Assembly (NCBI GenBank): GCA_017626045.1
Contig: JAGAJP010000060.1
Location: forward strand, 44,405 to 108,404
Length of the DNA stretch: 64,000 bases
From: Muribaculaceae bacterium
Lineage (GTDB): Bacteria; Bacteroidota; Bacteroidia; Bacteroidales; Muribaculaceae
Direction: 5' to 3'
Below, piece after piece: positions 15,305 to 25,368 of this stretch. A model generated the notes under the pieces. The model ran no database searches. It saw only the letters and a list, made by a program, of their open reading frames with translations, and was not told the DNA's origin. The position numbers and the translations under genes were made by a program. Positions within the stretch are counted from its first letter, which is position 1, and the number at the start of each line of letters is the position of its first letter.

Positions 15305-16903
15305 TTATTTAGGGGAAGACAGTATTTCGTTATACTCTTTCGACTTAATGATGTCAAGAGCCTTACGCATCATCGGGTCTCGCTCGTTGTAGACTTTGAA
15401 ATACGTGGCGGAGTCATAGATGTCTCTGCCGATAAGGCCCTTCAGCACCATGGAAAACAGTGGTCGGCTGAGTTTCTCCTGCTCGGCGTTGAACTCGATT
15501 TTGTCGGCGGTTGCCATATCGTATAGTTCCTGAAGCAGTGAGTCACTCACCTGATAGTTTTTAAGAAACGCCATATCGTCGGGATATTTGGCGAGAATCT
15601 CCTTGCGATTTCTGTCTACGGTCTTGATGGCGAGTTTGTTGATAAGTCCTTTAGCCATCACCTGACGGTAATACTTGGTGTTTTCCGTTGTGTCAAGTCC
15701 CACGAATCTGTCGGGGGAGATTCCTCCACCGCCATAAATCGGTCTGTTGAGGCGCAGAGTCTTGACTTTCAGGGAGTCTATGTATTTGATTGAATCGGCG
15801 TGCATCAGTTCGCCATGGTTGAAGCGGTCGATGATGTCATGGGCGTATGCCTCGGCGTTGCCTTTGGTGTAGGGTTTCTGGATGTCGCGGCCGGTGGGCG
15901 TGTAGTAGTGTGCCACGGTAAGGCGCATCATCGAGCCGTCGGGGAACGGCACGGGACGCTGCACAAGTCCTTTACCGAAACTGCGACGACCCACTACTAC
16001 ACCGCGGTCCCAGTCCTGGACTGCGCCGGCTGCGATCTCTGCGGCTGAAGCTGAGAACTGGTTGAGCATCACCACCAACCGACCGTCGCCAAACAATGGC
16101 TTGTTTCCCGACGGGAATGCGAAATAGTCATATTTCGGGCTGTTGGTGCCTTCGGTGAAGACAGCGAGGCTCCCTTTGGGAAGCAGTTCGCCGAGTAGGT
16201 CGACAGATGCGTTGAGATAACCGCCGCCATTGTCGCTGAGATCAAGAATGAGGTCTTTCATACCTTCTTTCTTCAGTTTCCCGATGGCTTCTGCAAACTC
16301 TTTATGTGTCTCGGCTCCAAACTTGTTAAGCCGGATGTATCCGATGCCCGGCTCCACAATGTATGCCGCGTCTACGCTGTAGATGGGTATATTGTCGCGT
16401 GTGATTCTGAAATCGATGGTGTCGGGTGTCCCGGACTCGTATCTAAGAATCTTGACATCCACGTCTGTGCCCTTCGGGCCGCGAAGCCTGCGCATTATGT
16501 CGGAGTTGAGCATCTTGACTCCGGCTATCACAGTGTCGTTGACCTTGATTATTCTGTCGCCGGGCAGGATGCCGACTCTTTCGGAGGGTCCTCCGCTTAT
16601 AGTCTCGATAATGTATAGGGTGTCGGTCGCCATGTTGAAAGATATTCCAATGCCGCTGAACGATCCTTCGAGCGGTTCGTTCAGTTCCTTGGTCTCTTTG
16701 GCGTTAGTGTAGGAAGAATGGGGGTCGAGGTTTTTCAGCATTCCCTCGATTGCGTCTTCCACCAGTTTGTCCTGGTCTACGGAGTCAACATATAGTTTGG
16801 AAATCGCCTGCTCTGCATACTGCAGCTTGTGCACGGGCAGAAACTGCTGTGCCGAGGCTGCCGCGGCGATTAGTCCTATAAACGCATACAATAGTTTTTT
16901 CAT
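15305..16903 (-). CDS. S41 family C-terminal processing protease
   Basis: A 532-residue periplasmic serine protease. It has a signal peptide (1-18), an N-terminal helical part with NLDPHSSYTNAKE (about 60-72) and a PDZ domain at about 80-170 (GSFSGIGISFNM, GILPGDRIIKVND). The S41 core carries DLSDNGGGYLNASVDL, the nucleophile Ser in NQFSASAAEI (about 285) and the general-base Lys in RRSFGKGLVQ (about 310). The C-terminal ~170 residues form an extra helical domain, usual for Bacteroidetes members. It lies 95 bases after coaD; parE-coaD-S41 is a frequent order in this phylum. The natural substrate is unknown; the family trims or degrades envelope proteins. Confidence 0.93.
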   Translation of the reverse strand: MKKLLYAFIGLIAAAASAQQFLPVHKLQYAEQAISKLYVDSVDQDKLVEDAIEGMLKNLDPHSSYTNAKETKELNEPLEGSFSGIGISFNMATDTLYIIETISGGPSERVGILPGDRIIKVNDTVIAGVKMLNSDIMRRLRGPKGTDVDVKILRYESGTPDTIDFRITRDNIPIYSVDAAYIVEPGIGYIRLNKFGAETHKEFAEAIGKLKKEGMKDLILDLSDNGGGYLNASVDLLGELLPKGSLAVFTEGTNSPKYDYFAFPSGNKPLFGDGRLVVMLNQFSASAAEIAAGAVQDWDRGVVVGRRSFGKGLVQRPVPFPDGSMMRLTVAHYYTPTGRDIQKPYTKGNAEAYAHDIIDRFNHGELMHADSIKYIDSLKVKTLRLNRPIYGGGGISPDRFVGLDTTENTKYYRQVMAKGLINKLAIKTVDRNRKEILAKYPDDMAFLKNYQVSDSLLQELYDMATADKIEFNAEQEKLSRPLFSMVLKGLIGRDIYDSATYFKVYNERDPMMRKALDIIKSKEYNEILSSPK

Positions 16904-16998
16904 ATCTTTCTTCAGTATCTTGTCTTAATCTCCCCCGCGTCGGGTGATGCATATACTATATGACGTTTTGAAGTGAGTTAAGTTTATTTCCTTCCGAA

Positions 16999-17439
16999 TT
17001 ATTTCGGGAGAAATCTGTCGGCGTCATACCCGTTGGCTATAAGTTCCCTCACCATGCTGCTGGAGATGAACCCGAGTTCGGGACGCGCCACAAGAAACAC
17101 TGTCTCTATGTCGGAGATGACGGAGTTGGTGTCGGCGAGATTCCTTTCATACTCGAAGTCCTTTACCTCCCGAAGCCCTCTCACGATGTATCGCGCGCCA
17201 TGGCGCCGTGCGAACTCCACTGTCAACCCGGAATAGCTTTCCACCTTCACCTTGTCGTTTCCGGCATAAAGGGCGGCGATTGCCGCAACTCTTTTATCGG
17301 CGGATGCGTTATCCTGCTTCATCACGTTGTAGCCGACGCCTATCACGAGACGGTCAAAAATTCTGAGAGCGCGGTCGGCGATATCCTTATGTCCGATAGT
17401 AAAGGGGTTGAAACTCCCCGGAAACACGGCTGTCTTCAT
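16999..17439 (-). CDS. coaD: Phosphopantetheine adenylyltransferase
   Basis: A 146-residue cytoplasmic enzyme of coenzyme A synthesis that transfers AMP to 4'-phosphopantetheine, giving dephospho-CoA. The nucleotidyl-transferase start is [20 protein letters not shown], with the (H/T)xGH motif at residues about 15-18. [15 protein letters not shown] (about 84-98) and the closing ISSSMVREL are both typical. Somewhat shorter than the usual ~160 residues at the C-terminus but with all key motifs. The start overlaps the stop of parE by four bases, implying coupled translation. Confidence 0.96.
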   Translation of the reverse strand: MKTAVFPGSFNPFTIGHKDIADRALRIFDRLVIGVGYNVMKQDNASADKRVAAIAALYAGNDKVKVESYSGLTVEFARRHGARYIVRGLREVKDFEYERNLADTNSVISDIETVFLVARPELGFISSSMVRELIANGYDADRFLPK

Positions 17440-19466
17440 AAATCCTCGCTTTCTACAATTAGATTGTCGATGATGAAATTCTGGCGGTCCATGGTGTTTT
17501 TGCCCATATAGAACTCAAGAAGTTGCTCGGAGCAGTCTTCCTTCTTAAGCACCACAGGGTCAAGGCGCATGTCGGGGCCTATGAACTCTGCGAACTCGTC
17601 GGCATTGATTTCACCCAATCCTTTGAATCGGGTGATCTCAGCGTTTTTGCCAAACCGCGCTATTGCCGATTCCCTCTCCTCATCGGAGTAGCAGTAATAG
17701 GTGTCTTTCTCGCCGTCAGGGTTTTCTTTCTTCTTTTTCCCCTTGCGCCGTTGCATAGCCGCCTTGTTGCGAACTCTGAAGAGAGGTGTCTGGAGAATAT
17801 AGACATGTCCTTTCTTCACAAGGTCGGGAAAGAAAGTCAGGAAGAATGTGATGCAGAGAAGACGGATATGCATACCGTCGACATCGGCATCGGTGGCGAT
17901 TATCACCTTATTGTATCTCAGTCCCTCGATGCCTTCCTCTATGTTGAGGGCTGCCTGAAGGAGGTTGAACTCATCGTTTTTATACACTATCTCCTGAGTT
18001 AGCCCGAAACTGTTGAGAGGTTTGCCCCGCAGTGAGAATACAGCCTGGGTTTCGGCGTTTCTGACCTTGGTGATGGTACCGCTCGCCGAGTCTCCCTCCG
18101 TGATGAAGATGGCTGACTCGTCGCGCCGGTCTTCCTTGCTCGAGGGACGAAGGCTGTCGTTGTAGTGAATGCGGCAGTCGCGCAGTTTCCTGTTGTGCAG
18201 GCTGACTTTCTTTGCCTTTTCCCTGGCGAGTTTCGCAACTCCGGCGAGAGCTTTCCGCTCCTTTTCGCTCGTAGCGATTTTTTTCAAAAGGGTGTTGGCG
18301 GTCTCGGTGTGCTTGTGAAGATAGTCGTCGAGTTCCTTCTTAAGGAAATCTCCGATAAACTTATTGACTGTCAATGGACTGTCAGGCGCTATTTCCTTGC
18401 TTCCGAGCTTTGTCTTGGTCTGCGACTCAAACACCGGCTCCTGAATGCGGACGCTCACAGCTGCTACAATTCCGTTTCGTATGTCGGAATATTCGTAGTT
18501 TTTCCCCGAAAAAGCCTTGATTGTCTTGCCGATATGCTCCTTAAAGGCGGCGAGATGGGTTCCCCCCTGGGTGGTATGCTGTCCGTTGACAAAGGAATAG
18601 TATTCCTCGCCGTTCTGGTCGGTATGGGTGATCACCACTTCGATGTCGTCTCCCTGAAGGTGTATGATGGGGTAGAGAGGTTCGGAAGTGATGTTTTCCT
18701 TCAGCAGGTCGAGCAGGCCGTGTCGCGACAGATAACGCCTGCCGTTGAAGAATATCTGAAGGCCTGCGTTCAGGTAGGTATAATTGTTGACCATTGTCTC
18801 GATGGTCTCGAGATCAAACCTGTAGTCGCGGAAGAGGGTGTTGTCCGGTTGGAAACATACGAGCGTTCCGTTTTCCTCCGTAGTCGGCATTCTGTCGGAC
18901 TGTTCGATGAGATTTCCGCGGTCAAAAGCCACAAGGACACATTCCCCGTCGCGGTAACTCATAACTTCGCAATGGGTTGAAAGCGCGTTGACCGCCTTCA
19001 GACCCACGCCGTTGAGACCGACGGATTTTTTGAAGTTCTTGTCGTCAAATTTGCCGCCGGTGTTGATGTCGGAAGCCACTTCCTTCACCTTGCCCAGCGG
19101 AATACCTCTGCCGAAATCCCTGATTGACACTTCACCGGTCTCGGCATCGACATTGATGTCTATTCGTTTTCCGGCCCCCATGTTGAACTCATCGATGGAG
19201 TTGTCCACAACTTCTTTGATAAGCACATAAATGCCGTCTTCGGCGTGAGAGCCATCGCCGAGTTTGCCGATATACATACCCGGGCGGCGGCGTATGTGCT
19301 CGTTCCAGTCGAGGGTCTGGATAGCGTCGTCGCCGTAGCCGGAGTCTTCCACCTTTTCTGGTGTCGACAATTCCTCCTCGTTCAGGGAGTCGTCATAGCC
19401 GGCTGCGGGCTCCTGTGCGTCTGCTCCGAGGTCGAATAAGCCGTCGTTTGTATCGTAGACTGACAT
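17436..19466 (-). CDS. parE: DNA topoisomerase IV subunit B
   Basis: A 676-residue ATPase subunit of topoisomerase IV, which unlinks daughter chromosomes. The GHKL domain has [27 protein letters not shown] and [13 protein letters not shown] (residues about 85-160). The transducer region carries the [10 protein letters not shown] switch-lysine segment (about 345). The Toprim part has [10 protein letters not shown] (about 452) and [12 protein letters not shown] (about 528). [14 protein letters not shown] rather than the GyrB form 'LRGKILNVEK' places it with ParE. The first ~45 residues are an acidic, low-complexity extension. It overlaps coaD by four bases; no parC gene lies in the window. Confidence 0.93.
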   Translation of the reverse strand: MSVYDTNDGLFDLGADAQEPAAGYDDSLNEEELSTPEKVEDSGYGDDAIQTLDWNEHIRRRPGMYIGKLGDGSHAEDGIYVLIKEVVDNSIDEFNMGAGKRIDINVDAETGEVSIRDFGRGIPLGKVKEVASDINTGGKFDDKNFKKSVGLNGVGLKAVNALSTHCEVMSYRDGECVLVAFDRGNLIEQSDRMPTTEENGTLVCFQPDNTLFRDYRFDLETIETMVNNYTYLNAGLQIFFNGRRYLSRHGLLDLLKENITSEPLYPIIHLQGDDIEVVITHTDQNGEEYYSFVNGQHTTQGGTHLAAFKEHIGKTIKAFSGKNYEYSDIRNGIVAAVSVRIQEPVFESQTKTKLGSKEIAPDSPLTVNKFIGDFLKKELDDYLHKHTETANTLLKKIATSEKERKALAGVAKLAREKAKKVSLHNRKLRDCRIHYNDSLRPSSKEDRRDESAIFITEGDSASGTITKVRNAETQAVFSLRGKPLNSFGLTQEIVYKNDEFNLLQAALNIEEGIEGLRYNKVIIATDADVDGMHIRLLCITFFLTFFPDLVKKGHVYILQTPLFRVRNKAAMQRRKGKKKKENPDGEKDTYYCYSDEERESAIARFGKNAEITRFKGLGEINADEFAEFIGPDMRLDPVVLKKEDCSEQLLEFYMGKNTMDRQNFIIDNLIVESEDL

Positions 19467-19505
19467 GTTTCTGTTATCTTCTCTTTGAATATCGGTTTCG
19501 TATGT

Positions 19506-20357
19506 TTATTTAACCTCTTCTCTGAGCCACTTCTCAAGTTCTCCCGTCCACTGGCGTTTGTAGCCGAAGCTGTCACGGAATCCCCATCCGTGTCCTCCTA
19601 CGGGATACGAGTGGATAGATGCCGGAACTCCATTGTCGACAAGTGCCTGGAAGTATTCGATGCTGTTGACGGGGGGCACCGCGCGGTCGTCGGAAGAAAG
19701 CATGATGAAAGCTTTAGGAGTGTCGGCTGTAACTCTCAGGGCGTTGGAGAAACTGTCTACCTTCTCACGGGTCGGATTCTCTCCGAGGAGGCTTTTGCGC
19801 GAACCCATGTGGGTTTTCTTGGCGTCCATGCTCACTACCGGATAAAACAGAATCTGGAAGTCCGGCCGTGTCTCGGGGGAACTGTAATGAGTGGCGAGAG
19901 TGGTGGCGAGGTGACCGCCGGCTGATGCTCCCGCAATTCCCACTTTGGAAGGGTCTACGCCAAGCTCTTTGGCATACTTACGCACCACGCGCATTGCCTG
20001 CTCCGCATCGGCGAGAGGAATGGTGCTGTCTCCGTATGGCAGACGGTATTTGAGCACTACGTATGTGATACCCTGACTGTTGAACCATGAAGCCATGTCA
20101 TGACCCTCGTGGCCGCTTGCCTGATGGGTGTAACCGCCTCCGGGACACATCACGATTGTCTTTCCGGTAGGACTCTTTGGTGTGTAGACTGTGATGGCGG
20201 GGTCTTTGGTAAAGTCTTGCGCCCTCACAGCCTGGGACTTCGCTTCAGACGACTCAAGAGGATTCTCATCCCATATTAGTATTTCTGTCTTTTTCTGTGC
20301 CATCGCGCAGAGGCATGTTGCCAAAAGGCATACGGAGAATATTTTTTTGATTATCAT
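19506..20357 (-). CDS. Exported acetyl-esterase-like alpha/beta hydrolase
   Basis: A 283-residue protein with a signal peptide (1-20, ending LCAMAQ). The fold is that of BD-FAE/Axe-type carbohydrate esterases: oxyanion motif CPGGGYTHQASGHEG (about 71-85), nucleophile elbow GASAGGH (about 143-149, Ser 145), an Asp in MLSSDDRAVPP (about 227) and a His in GGHGWGFR (about 257). Such enzymes remove acetyl or other acyl groups from plant polysaccharides in the periplasm; the substrate here is unknown. It lies 39 bases before parE on the same strand, but no functional link is expected. Its upstream region holds a short iterated repeat (20399-20491). Confidence 0.85.
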   Translation of the reverse strand: MIIKKIFSVCLLATCLCAMAQKKTEILIWDENPLESSEAKSQAVRAQDFTKDPAITVYTPKSPTGKTIVMCPGGGYTHQASGHEGHDMASWFNSQGITYVVLKYRLPYGDSTIPLADAEQAMRVVRKYAKELGVDPSKVGIAGASAGGHLATTLATHYSSPETRPDFQILFYPVVSMDAKKTHMGSRKSLLGENPTREKVDSFSNALRVTADTPKAFIMLSSDDRAVPPVNSIEYFQALVDNGVPASIHSYPVGGHGWGFRDSFGYKRQWTGELEKWLREEVK

Positions 20358-20398
20358 CGATATTATAGTTTTGAGTTTTGACAGTTTGCGATAAATAT

Positions 20399-20491
20399 TG
20401 GAGAATCTCGAGCATCTCTGGAATCTCTGGAATCTCGATATTCTCTGGAATCTCGAGCATCTGGAGAATCACGAGCATCTCGGGAATCTCG
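20399..20491. repeat. Short-period tract of gga(a)tctcgagcatctct-type units
   Basis: About 93 bases are made of variants of a 9-base unit, ggaatctcg / gaatctctg, with gagcatct inserts (for example ctggaatctcgagcatct). The units vary in length and sequence and there are no spacers. It lies in the divergent region between the esterase and tpx. A minus-strand frame across it reads repeated EIPEMLEI and is probably not a gene. Confidence 0.8.
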
Positions 20492-20625
20492 AAAAAAGCC
20501 CGACAAATCCGAGTCAGAATTCTCTTCAATCACAAAATTACTAAAAATATCCTAATCCTGCAAGACTAAATCAAACCCGCACGCGTCGGAGAGTGTTGTT
20601 TATTATGATTTTAAAAAAAATTCTT

Positions 20626-21129
20626 ATGGCAACAGTAAAATTCAATGATGTGCCGACCGCTACGGTCGGTGATCTCCCCGCAGTGGGTACGCAGGCACCT
20701 GATTTTGTGCTTGCATCACAGGATCTTTCTGATTTCTTCCTCGGTTCTTTGAAGGGAAAGAGGGTAGTGCTTAATATCTTCCCGAGTCTTGACACCGATG
20801 TATGCGCCGCTTCGGTGCGCCGGTTCAATGTCGATGCCTCGAAATATGCCGATACCATAGTGGTCTGCGTTTCCGCCGACCTTCCTTTTGCTGCGACACG
20901 TTTCTGCACTGTCAACGGCATTGATAACGTGAAGACAGGAAGCACTTTCCGCAGTGATTTTGGCAAGGTATATGGCGTTGAGATCGCCAATGGACCGCTC
21001 CGTGGGCTTATGGCTCGTTCCCTTGTGGTGATAGACCGCGACGGCAAGGTGCTCGGAACACAGCTCGTGGATGAGCAGACACATGAGCCTGACTACGATA
21101 TGGTAAAGACCCTGCTCGGCGGGGAATAG
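20626..21129 (+). CDS. tpx: Thiol peroxidase (Tpx-type peroxiredoxin)
   Basis: A 167-residue cytoplasmic peroxidase that reduces hydrogen peroxide and small alkyl hydroperoxides. The ATG at 20626 (MATVKFNDVPTATVGDLP) matches the usual family start; eleven extra upstream codons in frame are discarded. The peroxidatic Cys is in FPSLDTDVCAASVRRFN (Cys about 60) and the resolving Cys in ATRFCTVNG (about 94), the Tpx pairing. VVCVSADLPFA and the closing EPDYDMVKTLL are also standard. It is convergent with the helicase gene, with only two bases between the stops. Confidence 0.95.
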   Translation: MATVKFNDVPTATVGDLPAVGTQAPDFVLASQDLSDFFLGSLKGKRVVLNIFPSLDTDVCAASVRRFNVDASKYADTIVVCVSADLPFAATRFCTVNGIDNVKTGSTFRSDFGKVYGVEIANGPLRGLMARSLVVIDRDGKVLGTQLVDEQTHEPDYDMVKTLLGGE

Positions 21130-21131
21130 CG

Positions 21132-23252
21132 TTATACCGGTTTCAGGACCGAGGGTATCATCTGCCTGACCTTCTCCCTGAACCTAACGCGATAGGACTT
21201 TGACACGGGGTCGTAGCCTTCCACCACGCCTTCGCCAAACACGCGGTGAGAGACTTTAGTCCCAGTTGTCATGACGCTTTCGTCGCCTCCTCCCAATTCC
21301 TCGTTGAGCCGTCTCATCATGTTTTTGGTGCCTTCGAGGAGGGAGGGGTCGGGATTCCCTACGGTCTTGATCAGACTCGGTTCTATCTCGGATATAAATC
21401 GTGAAGGATACTTCAATGCACCCGTGTCGTTGAGGTATCCTTCCGAGTCTGAGAGCCGGAGCATATCCTTGGCGCGTGTCACCGCCACATACATAAGGCG
21501 GCGTTCCTCCTCCTCGCCGTCGCTGCGGCGCTCGCGTATGGACCGATGGTTGGGGAAAGAACCTTCCGTCAGTCCCATGATGAAGACATTCGGAAACTCA
21601 AGACCCTTTGACTGATGTATGGTCATAAGGCGCGTCTTGTCTTTCTCCTTCTCGTGGTCTGAATTGGTGAAGAGGGCAATCTCGTGAAGATAATGAAACA
21701 GGTCTGCCTCATCCTCGTCAAACCGTTTGTTTTCAAACTCAAGCATGGAGTTGACGAGTTGCGACACGTTTTCCAGACGTTCTTCTTCCTCATCGGTCCG
21801 ATACATGGTGTCGAGACCGCTTCGTTTCATAAGGCGGTCGGTGAGGTCAGACACTTTCGTCCCCGGTGCGATAGATTTCGCTTCTTCTATCAGGTCGATG
21901 AAGTCGCGCACCGGTTTCTTGCCAAACGCCGGGTCTCCGATATGGCGTCTCAGAGTGGGATAGAGGGAATCCGCTTCCGCTTCCGCCAGTTTCTTCAGTT
22001 TACCGTAGGTGACGCTGCCGAATTTTCTTGACGGCACGTTTATGATGCGCGTGAACGCCATGTCGTCGTGCTCGTTGGCGGTAAGCCTCAGATAGCATAT
22101 AATATCCTTGATTTCTTTCCTCTCGAAGAAACGGACTCCTCCCCATACGGTGTAGGGAATTTTTCTTTTCAGCAGCGCCTGCTCCAGACGCAGCGACATG
22201 AAGGAACTGCGGTAAAGCACCGCGAAGTCAGAGAACCTCGCTCCGGCTATCACGCCTTTCTCAATGGTCGAGGCGATTCCTTCCGCTTCTTCAGTCTCGC
22301 TTTTGTAATGGTTCCATTCAGGAATCCGCTCGTTAAGGCGCACTGCAGTAAGTTCCTTGCGGACACGGTTCCTGTTATGGCTTATTATGCTGTTTGCCAC
22401 CGCAAGGATATCCGGTGTGCTTCGATAGTTGACATCGAGAATGATGTCGGTGTCTGCCTTGAAGTTGACGAATGTTTTCGGAGAAGCTCCCCTCCATTCG
22501 TATATCGCCTGGTCAGGATCGCCAACCACAAAGAGGTTCCCATGATGGGAGGCGAGTATTTCGATGAGTTTCCAGTCGTCGCCGCTGCAGTCCTGCACTT
22601 CGTCCACCATCACGTAGTTTAGTTTCTCACACCAGTATTTGCGGGCGTCTGCGAAATGGGTGAGGATATAGGTGGCGATATATATTATGTCGTCATAGTC
22701 GAGGGCGAACTGCTTGCGCTGCAGCTGTATGTAGCGAATCTTGACCTCCGGGGAATTCTCGTCTGCCCCCGGCATCAGGTACCTCGCTATGTATCCGTCC
22801 GGATCATAACCCTTCAGCGCCGCCACATTTTTCAGCAGCCTCTCGGCTGTGTTCTTCTTGCGGTCTATGCCGAATTCCTGCATCGCGGTTTTTGCAAGGT
22901 CCTTGGCGTCTGTCTCATCGAGAATGATGAAGTTCTTGGGGTACCCTATGCGGTATATCTCACGCCTGAGAAGTTTTACGCAGAAACTGTGGATTGTGCA
23001 TATCAGGTCGTTGACGTCGCCACGGTCTACCATAGAGGCTATCCGGTGTTTCATCTCCTGAGCCGCCTTGTTGGTAAACGTAAGACAGAGCACATTCCCG
23101 GGCGCTATGCCTAACTCATTGACAATAAATGCAAAGCGGTGCGCGAGCACACGGGTCTTACCCGACCCGGCGCCCGCCACTACTCTTACTCTGCCTTCGG
23201 TGGCCTCCATGGCCATCGACTGCTTTTCGTTGAGACTTACTTTCGTCATCAA
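21132..23252 (-). CDS. uvrD: UvrD/PcrA-type DNA helicase
   Basis: A 706-residue superfamily 1A helicase. Q-motif LNEKQSMAME, Walker A AGAGSGKTR (about 27-35), motif Ia CLTFTNKAAQEM, motif II MVDEVQDCSGDDW (about 216), motif III VGDPDQAIYEWRGA, motif V TIHQSKGLEFPNVFI and motif VI LMYVAVTRAKDML are all present. The C-terminal ~50 residues (VSHRVFGEGVVEGYD) form the small tudor-like domain of UvrD/PcrA. The family unwinds DNA in repair and removes RecA or stalled polymerases. Its start overlaps the stop of an envelope protein gene by four bases, so it is the last gene of an otherwise envelope-directed operon, which is unexpected. Confidence 0.93.
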   Translation of the reverse strand: MMTKVSLNEKQSMAMEATEGRVRVVAGAGSGKTRVLAHRFAFIVNELGIAPGNVLCLTFTNKAAQEMKHRIASMVDRGDVNDLICTIHSFCVKLLRREIYRIGYPKNFIILDETDAKDLAKTAMQEFGIDRKKNTAERLLKNVAALKGYDPDGYIARYLMPGADENSPEVKIRYIQLQRKQFALDYDDIIYIATYILTHFADARKYWCEKLNYVMVDEVQDCSGDDWKLIEILASHHGNLFVVGDPDQAIYEWRGASPKTFVNFKADTDIILDVNYRSTPDILAVANSIISHNRNRVRKELTAVRLNERIPEWNHYKSETEEAEGIASTIEKGVIAGARFSDFAVLYRSSFMSLRLEQALLKRKIPYTVWGGVRFFERKEIKDIICYLRLTANEHDDMAFTRIINVPSRKFGSVTYGKLKKLAEAEADSLYPTLRRHIGDPAFGKKPVRDFIDLIEEAKSIAPGTKVSDLTDRLMKRSGLDTMYRTDEEEERLENVSQLVNSMLEFENKRFDEDEADLFHYLHEIALFTNSDHEKEKDKTRLMTIHQSKGLEFPNVFIMGLTEGSFPNHRSIRERRSDGEEEERRLMYVAVTRAKDMLRLSDSEGYLNDTGALKYPSRFISEIEPSLIKTVGNPDPSLLEGTKNMMRRLNEELGGGDESVMTTGTKVSHRVFGEGVVEGYDPVSKSYRVRFREKVRQMIPSVLKPV

Positions 23253-24208
23253 TCTTCTTCCTCGCGAATCACTTTGAAAAAGAATTTTTTTACCAGCCGT
23301 GCGTCCTTGAGCCTCAAAGACACCTCAATCCAGTTTTCCTCATTCGCAAGGCAATCCTCGTCAGAATATGTAACGCTGAAACTATAACTGTCCGCGGAAT
23401 GGGTCGCCGACAGCTGTGAGGCACAGTTGGATGAAAGTTTCGGCATCGCCGTAACCTTAAAGGGTTTTCCTTTGAGAAGCACTCTGCATGTCAGCTTTCG
23501 TGCGTCTTTCTGAAATTCACCGTCGAGAGTCAGCCCTTTGTACAGTTCCCTGTAGTTGGCGGCGAGAGCCTTTGTCTCCTTGATTCTTACAGCGTCGAAA
23601 AAATATTCCTCAAGTGCCGTCAGTCTTCCGAGGGCGTCCTGTATGCGGTCGCTGGAGTCTATATCGGGCAGTCCGGCACGGAGTGACTGGAGTTCCCGGT
23701 ATTTCTCCCTGTCGGTTTTCTCGAACTCAGCGGTCATGTCGGCAAGTTCCCTCTCCGACAGGGGGTATCTGACACTATACACCACATAGTTGCGCTTTGT
23801 GCCTTTCTCCTCCCGCTTTTCCCAATAGGAGTCCGTAGCCTTCGAGAGGCTTACGCCCTTAAGGAACGGGAGTTTTGCAGCTGCAGTCTCAGTCTTTGAC
23901 GTGAAAGACTCAAGATAACGGTTGGTGTTGTCGGTCCATTCGTCGGAAGCTTCCGCGCTTGTGCTGTGGGTTATGTTTAACGCTACTGCAGAGATTATCC
24001 TGCGGGCAAGTTCCACCTCAGCCTCGCGCATAGCCTCGTTCAGGCTCGGACGTTCCACCACAATAGTGATGAACCCTGAGGAATTCTCGCCGATCCAGTC
24101 AGGCGCTTTCTTCCGGCTGCGCTCAATCACCTTGTCGGCACCCATGGCGGGCATGCACATCACCGTCAACATGAGGAGCGTGCCTATGACTGTGAGGAAT
24201 CTTTTCAT
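23249..24208 (-). CDS. Exported LPP20-like protein of unknown function
   Basis: A 319-residue protein with a signal peptide (1-23, ending PAMGADK). The segment APDWIGENSSGFITIVVERPSLNEAM, followed by EAEVELARRIISAVA, matches the opening of LPP20-type lipoproteins ('P.Wv......aa.G.....'). A coiled helical region follows (about 165-215), then a C-terminal beta domain (about 230-319). There is no lipobox Cys. The start overlaps the preceding stop by four bases (ATGA), and its own stop overlaps uvrD in the same way. LPP20-type proteins often accompany CsgG-like proteins, as here. Confidence 0.6.
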   Translation of the reverse strand: MKRFLTVIGTLLMLTVMCMPAMGADKVIERSRKKAPDWIGENSSGFITIVVERPSLNEAMREAEVELARRIISAVALNITHSTSAEASDEWTDNTNRYLESFTSKTETAAAKLPFLKGVSLSKATDSYWEKREEKGTKRNYVVYSVRYPLSERELADMTAEFEKTDREKYRELQSLRAGLPDIDSSDRIQDALGRLTALEEYFFDAVRIKETKALAANYRELYKGLTLDGEFQKDARKLTCRVLLKGKPFKVTAMPKLSSNCASQLSATHSADSYSFSVTYSDEDCLANEENWIEVSLRLKDARLVKKFFFKVIREEED

Positions 24209-25368
24209 TCTACTTTTACGTTGTTAATTTCAAAAACGTTGTCGTTGTTGTTGAGCTTGAACTTGAAACGAGCCAGACATTTCGGGTTCTGTTTCATGTC
24301 ATGGATATTAAACTGCAGTTTTATCCAGACTCCTTCAGGGAAGTCATTGTATACCTTGGGTGTGTCGATATTGTTGAACTGGTCGCCGTCGCAGGTTATG
24401 GCACCCATCGGAGACGCATACATATTGTTGGCGGTCCGCTTTGTGTTTCTTACCTTTATCGAGCATACTACATTCCGGTTGATTTCCATCCATTTTATAG
24501 AGTCAACCTTGAGTTCCCACTCCGGATTCGATATATATACTCTCATGTCGGACTGGTCGGAGGTATCGTCGGAATTGCCGTCACTGTCGTCGGAGTTATC
24601 ATTGTCGGAGATGTTATCACCCTTGTCGTCGATAGGCTTGTCTTTCCTTACGCCTTCATTTGGATCGGTAGCTGATGCCTTGGCGTTTCTCCTTGCCTCT
24701 TCCTTGTCGGCGAGTTCTCTTTCTTTCTGCGCTTTAAGCGCTCCCATTCCCTCGAGAAGCTCAAGCACCTCATCGTTGCATGATGAGGAAGAAGGAATAG
24801 CCAGAAGCAGCGACATCGCGTCCTCCAGGCGTCCGGAGGCGTATATGCCCTTCGCGCGGCTTACCACTTCTTCGCAGTCCTTCTCAAAGCTCTTGCTTAT
24901 GTTCTCGCGGGCGGTGCGGATAAATCTCACGTAAGCCGCGTCAGTGGGTTTGATGGATTTGGCGAGGGCAAGGAGGGGATCCGTCGACGTGTTTTTGTTG
25001 GTTACCTTCAGGGGAACTGTCACTGAATAATATTCCGAGCGGTCATCCCTGTTGCGGGCGGTGAGCGTCAGTTCTCCTGTCACCACGCTGAAGTTTCTCG
25101 CGAGTCCGGAGGTTGTGCTTTCCTCCCCCAGTGTCAGGGTAGGGGTCACGACGAACGCTCCGAAATCTCCTCCGGCAGCCGCTGAGTTGCGGTTAAGAAT
25201 CTGGCTGACCTTGGTGGTCAGCAGTTCCTTTACCTCTTTGCTCATTTTTGTTTCGGAGTCGGGTTTCCCGACTCCGAATTGTATCTCATCCTGTGCTGTC
25301 GCCTGAAGGCATATTGCCGCCATCGCGAGCAACGCAGTTATTAACTTGTGTCTCATGTTTGTGATCAT
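24205..25368 (-). CDS. Exported protein of unknown function with an acidic linker
   Basis: A 387-residue protein with a signal peptide (about 1-26, LITALLAMAAICLQATAQ). Residues 35-150 resemble the N-terminal domain of CsgG-partner proteins: TTKVSQILNRNSAAAG, a FGAFVVTPTL strand and TGELTLTARNRDD. Residues about 175-235 are helical. About 240-275 form an Asp/Asn/Ser-rich linker (DNISDNDNSDDSDGNSD). The last 110 residues are a beta domain with WMEINRNVVCSIKVRNTKR. The ATG at 25368 overlaps the preceding stop; a second ATG four codons on is possible. I do not recognise the family with certainty. Confidence 0.6.
   Translation of the reverse strand: MITNMRHKLITALLAMAAICLQATAQDEIQFGVGKPDSETKMSKEVKELLTTKVSQILNRNSAAAGGDFGAFVVTPTLTLGEESTTSGLARNFSVVTGELTLTARNRDDRSEYYSVTVPLKVTNKNTSTDPLLALAKSIKPTDAAYVRFIRTARENISKSFEKDCEEVVSRAKGIYASGRLEDAMSLLLAIPSSSSCNDEVLELLEGMGALKAQKERELADKEEARRNAKASATDPNEGVRKDKPIDDKGDNISDNDNSDDSDGNSDDTSDQSDMRVYISNPEWELKVDSIKWMEINRNVVCSIKVRNTKRTANNMYASPMGAITCDGDQFNNIDTPKVYNDFPEGVWIKLQFNIHDMKQNPKCLARFKFKLNNNDNVFEINNVKVE

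Noticed and set aside
20399..20491. Possible CRISPR-like array
   Set aside because: Units are 9-18 bases with irregular spacing, no unique spacers and no cas genes; it is a degenerate microsatellite.
20266..20529. 87-codon minus-strand open frame with repeated EIPEMLEI
   Set aside because: It is produced by the short-period DNA tract and runs into the esterase gene start; the repeated peptide mirrors the DNA repeat.
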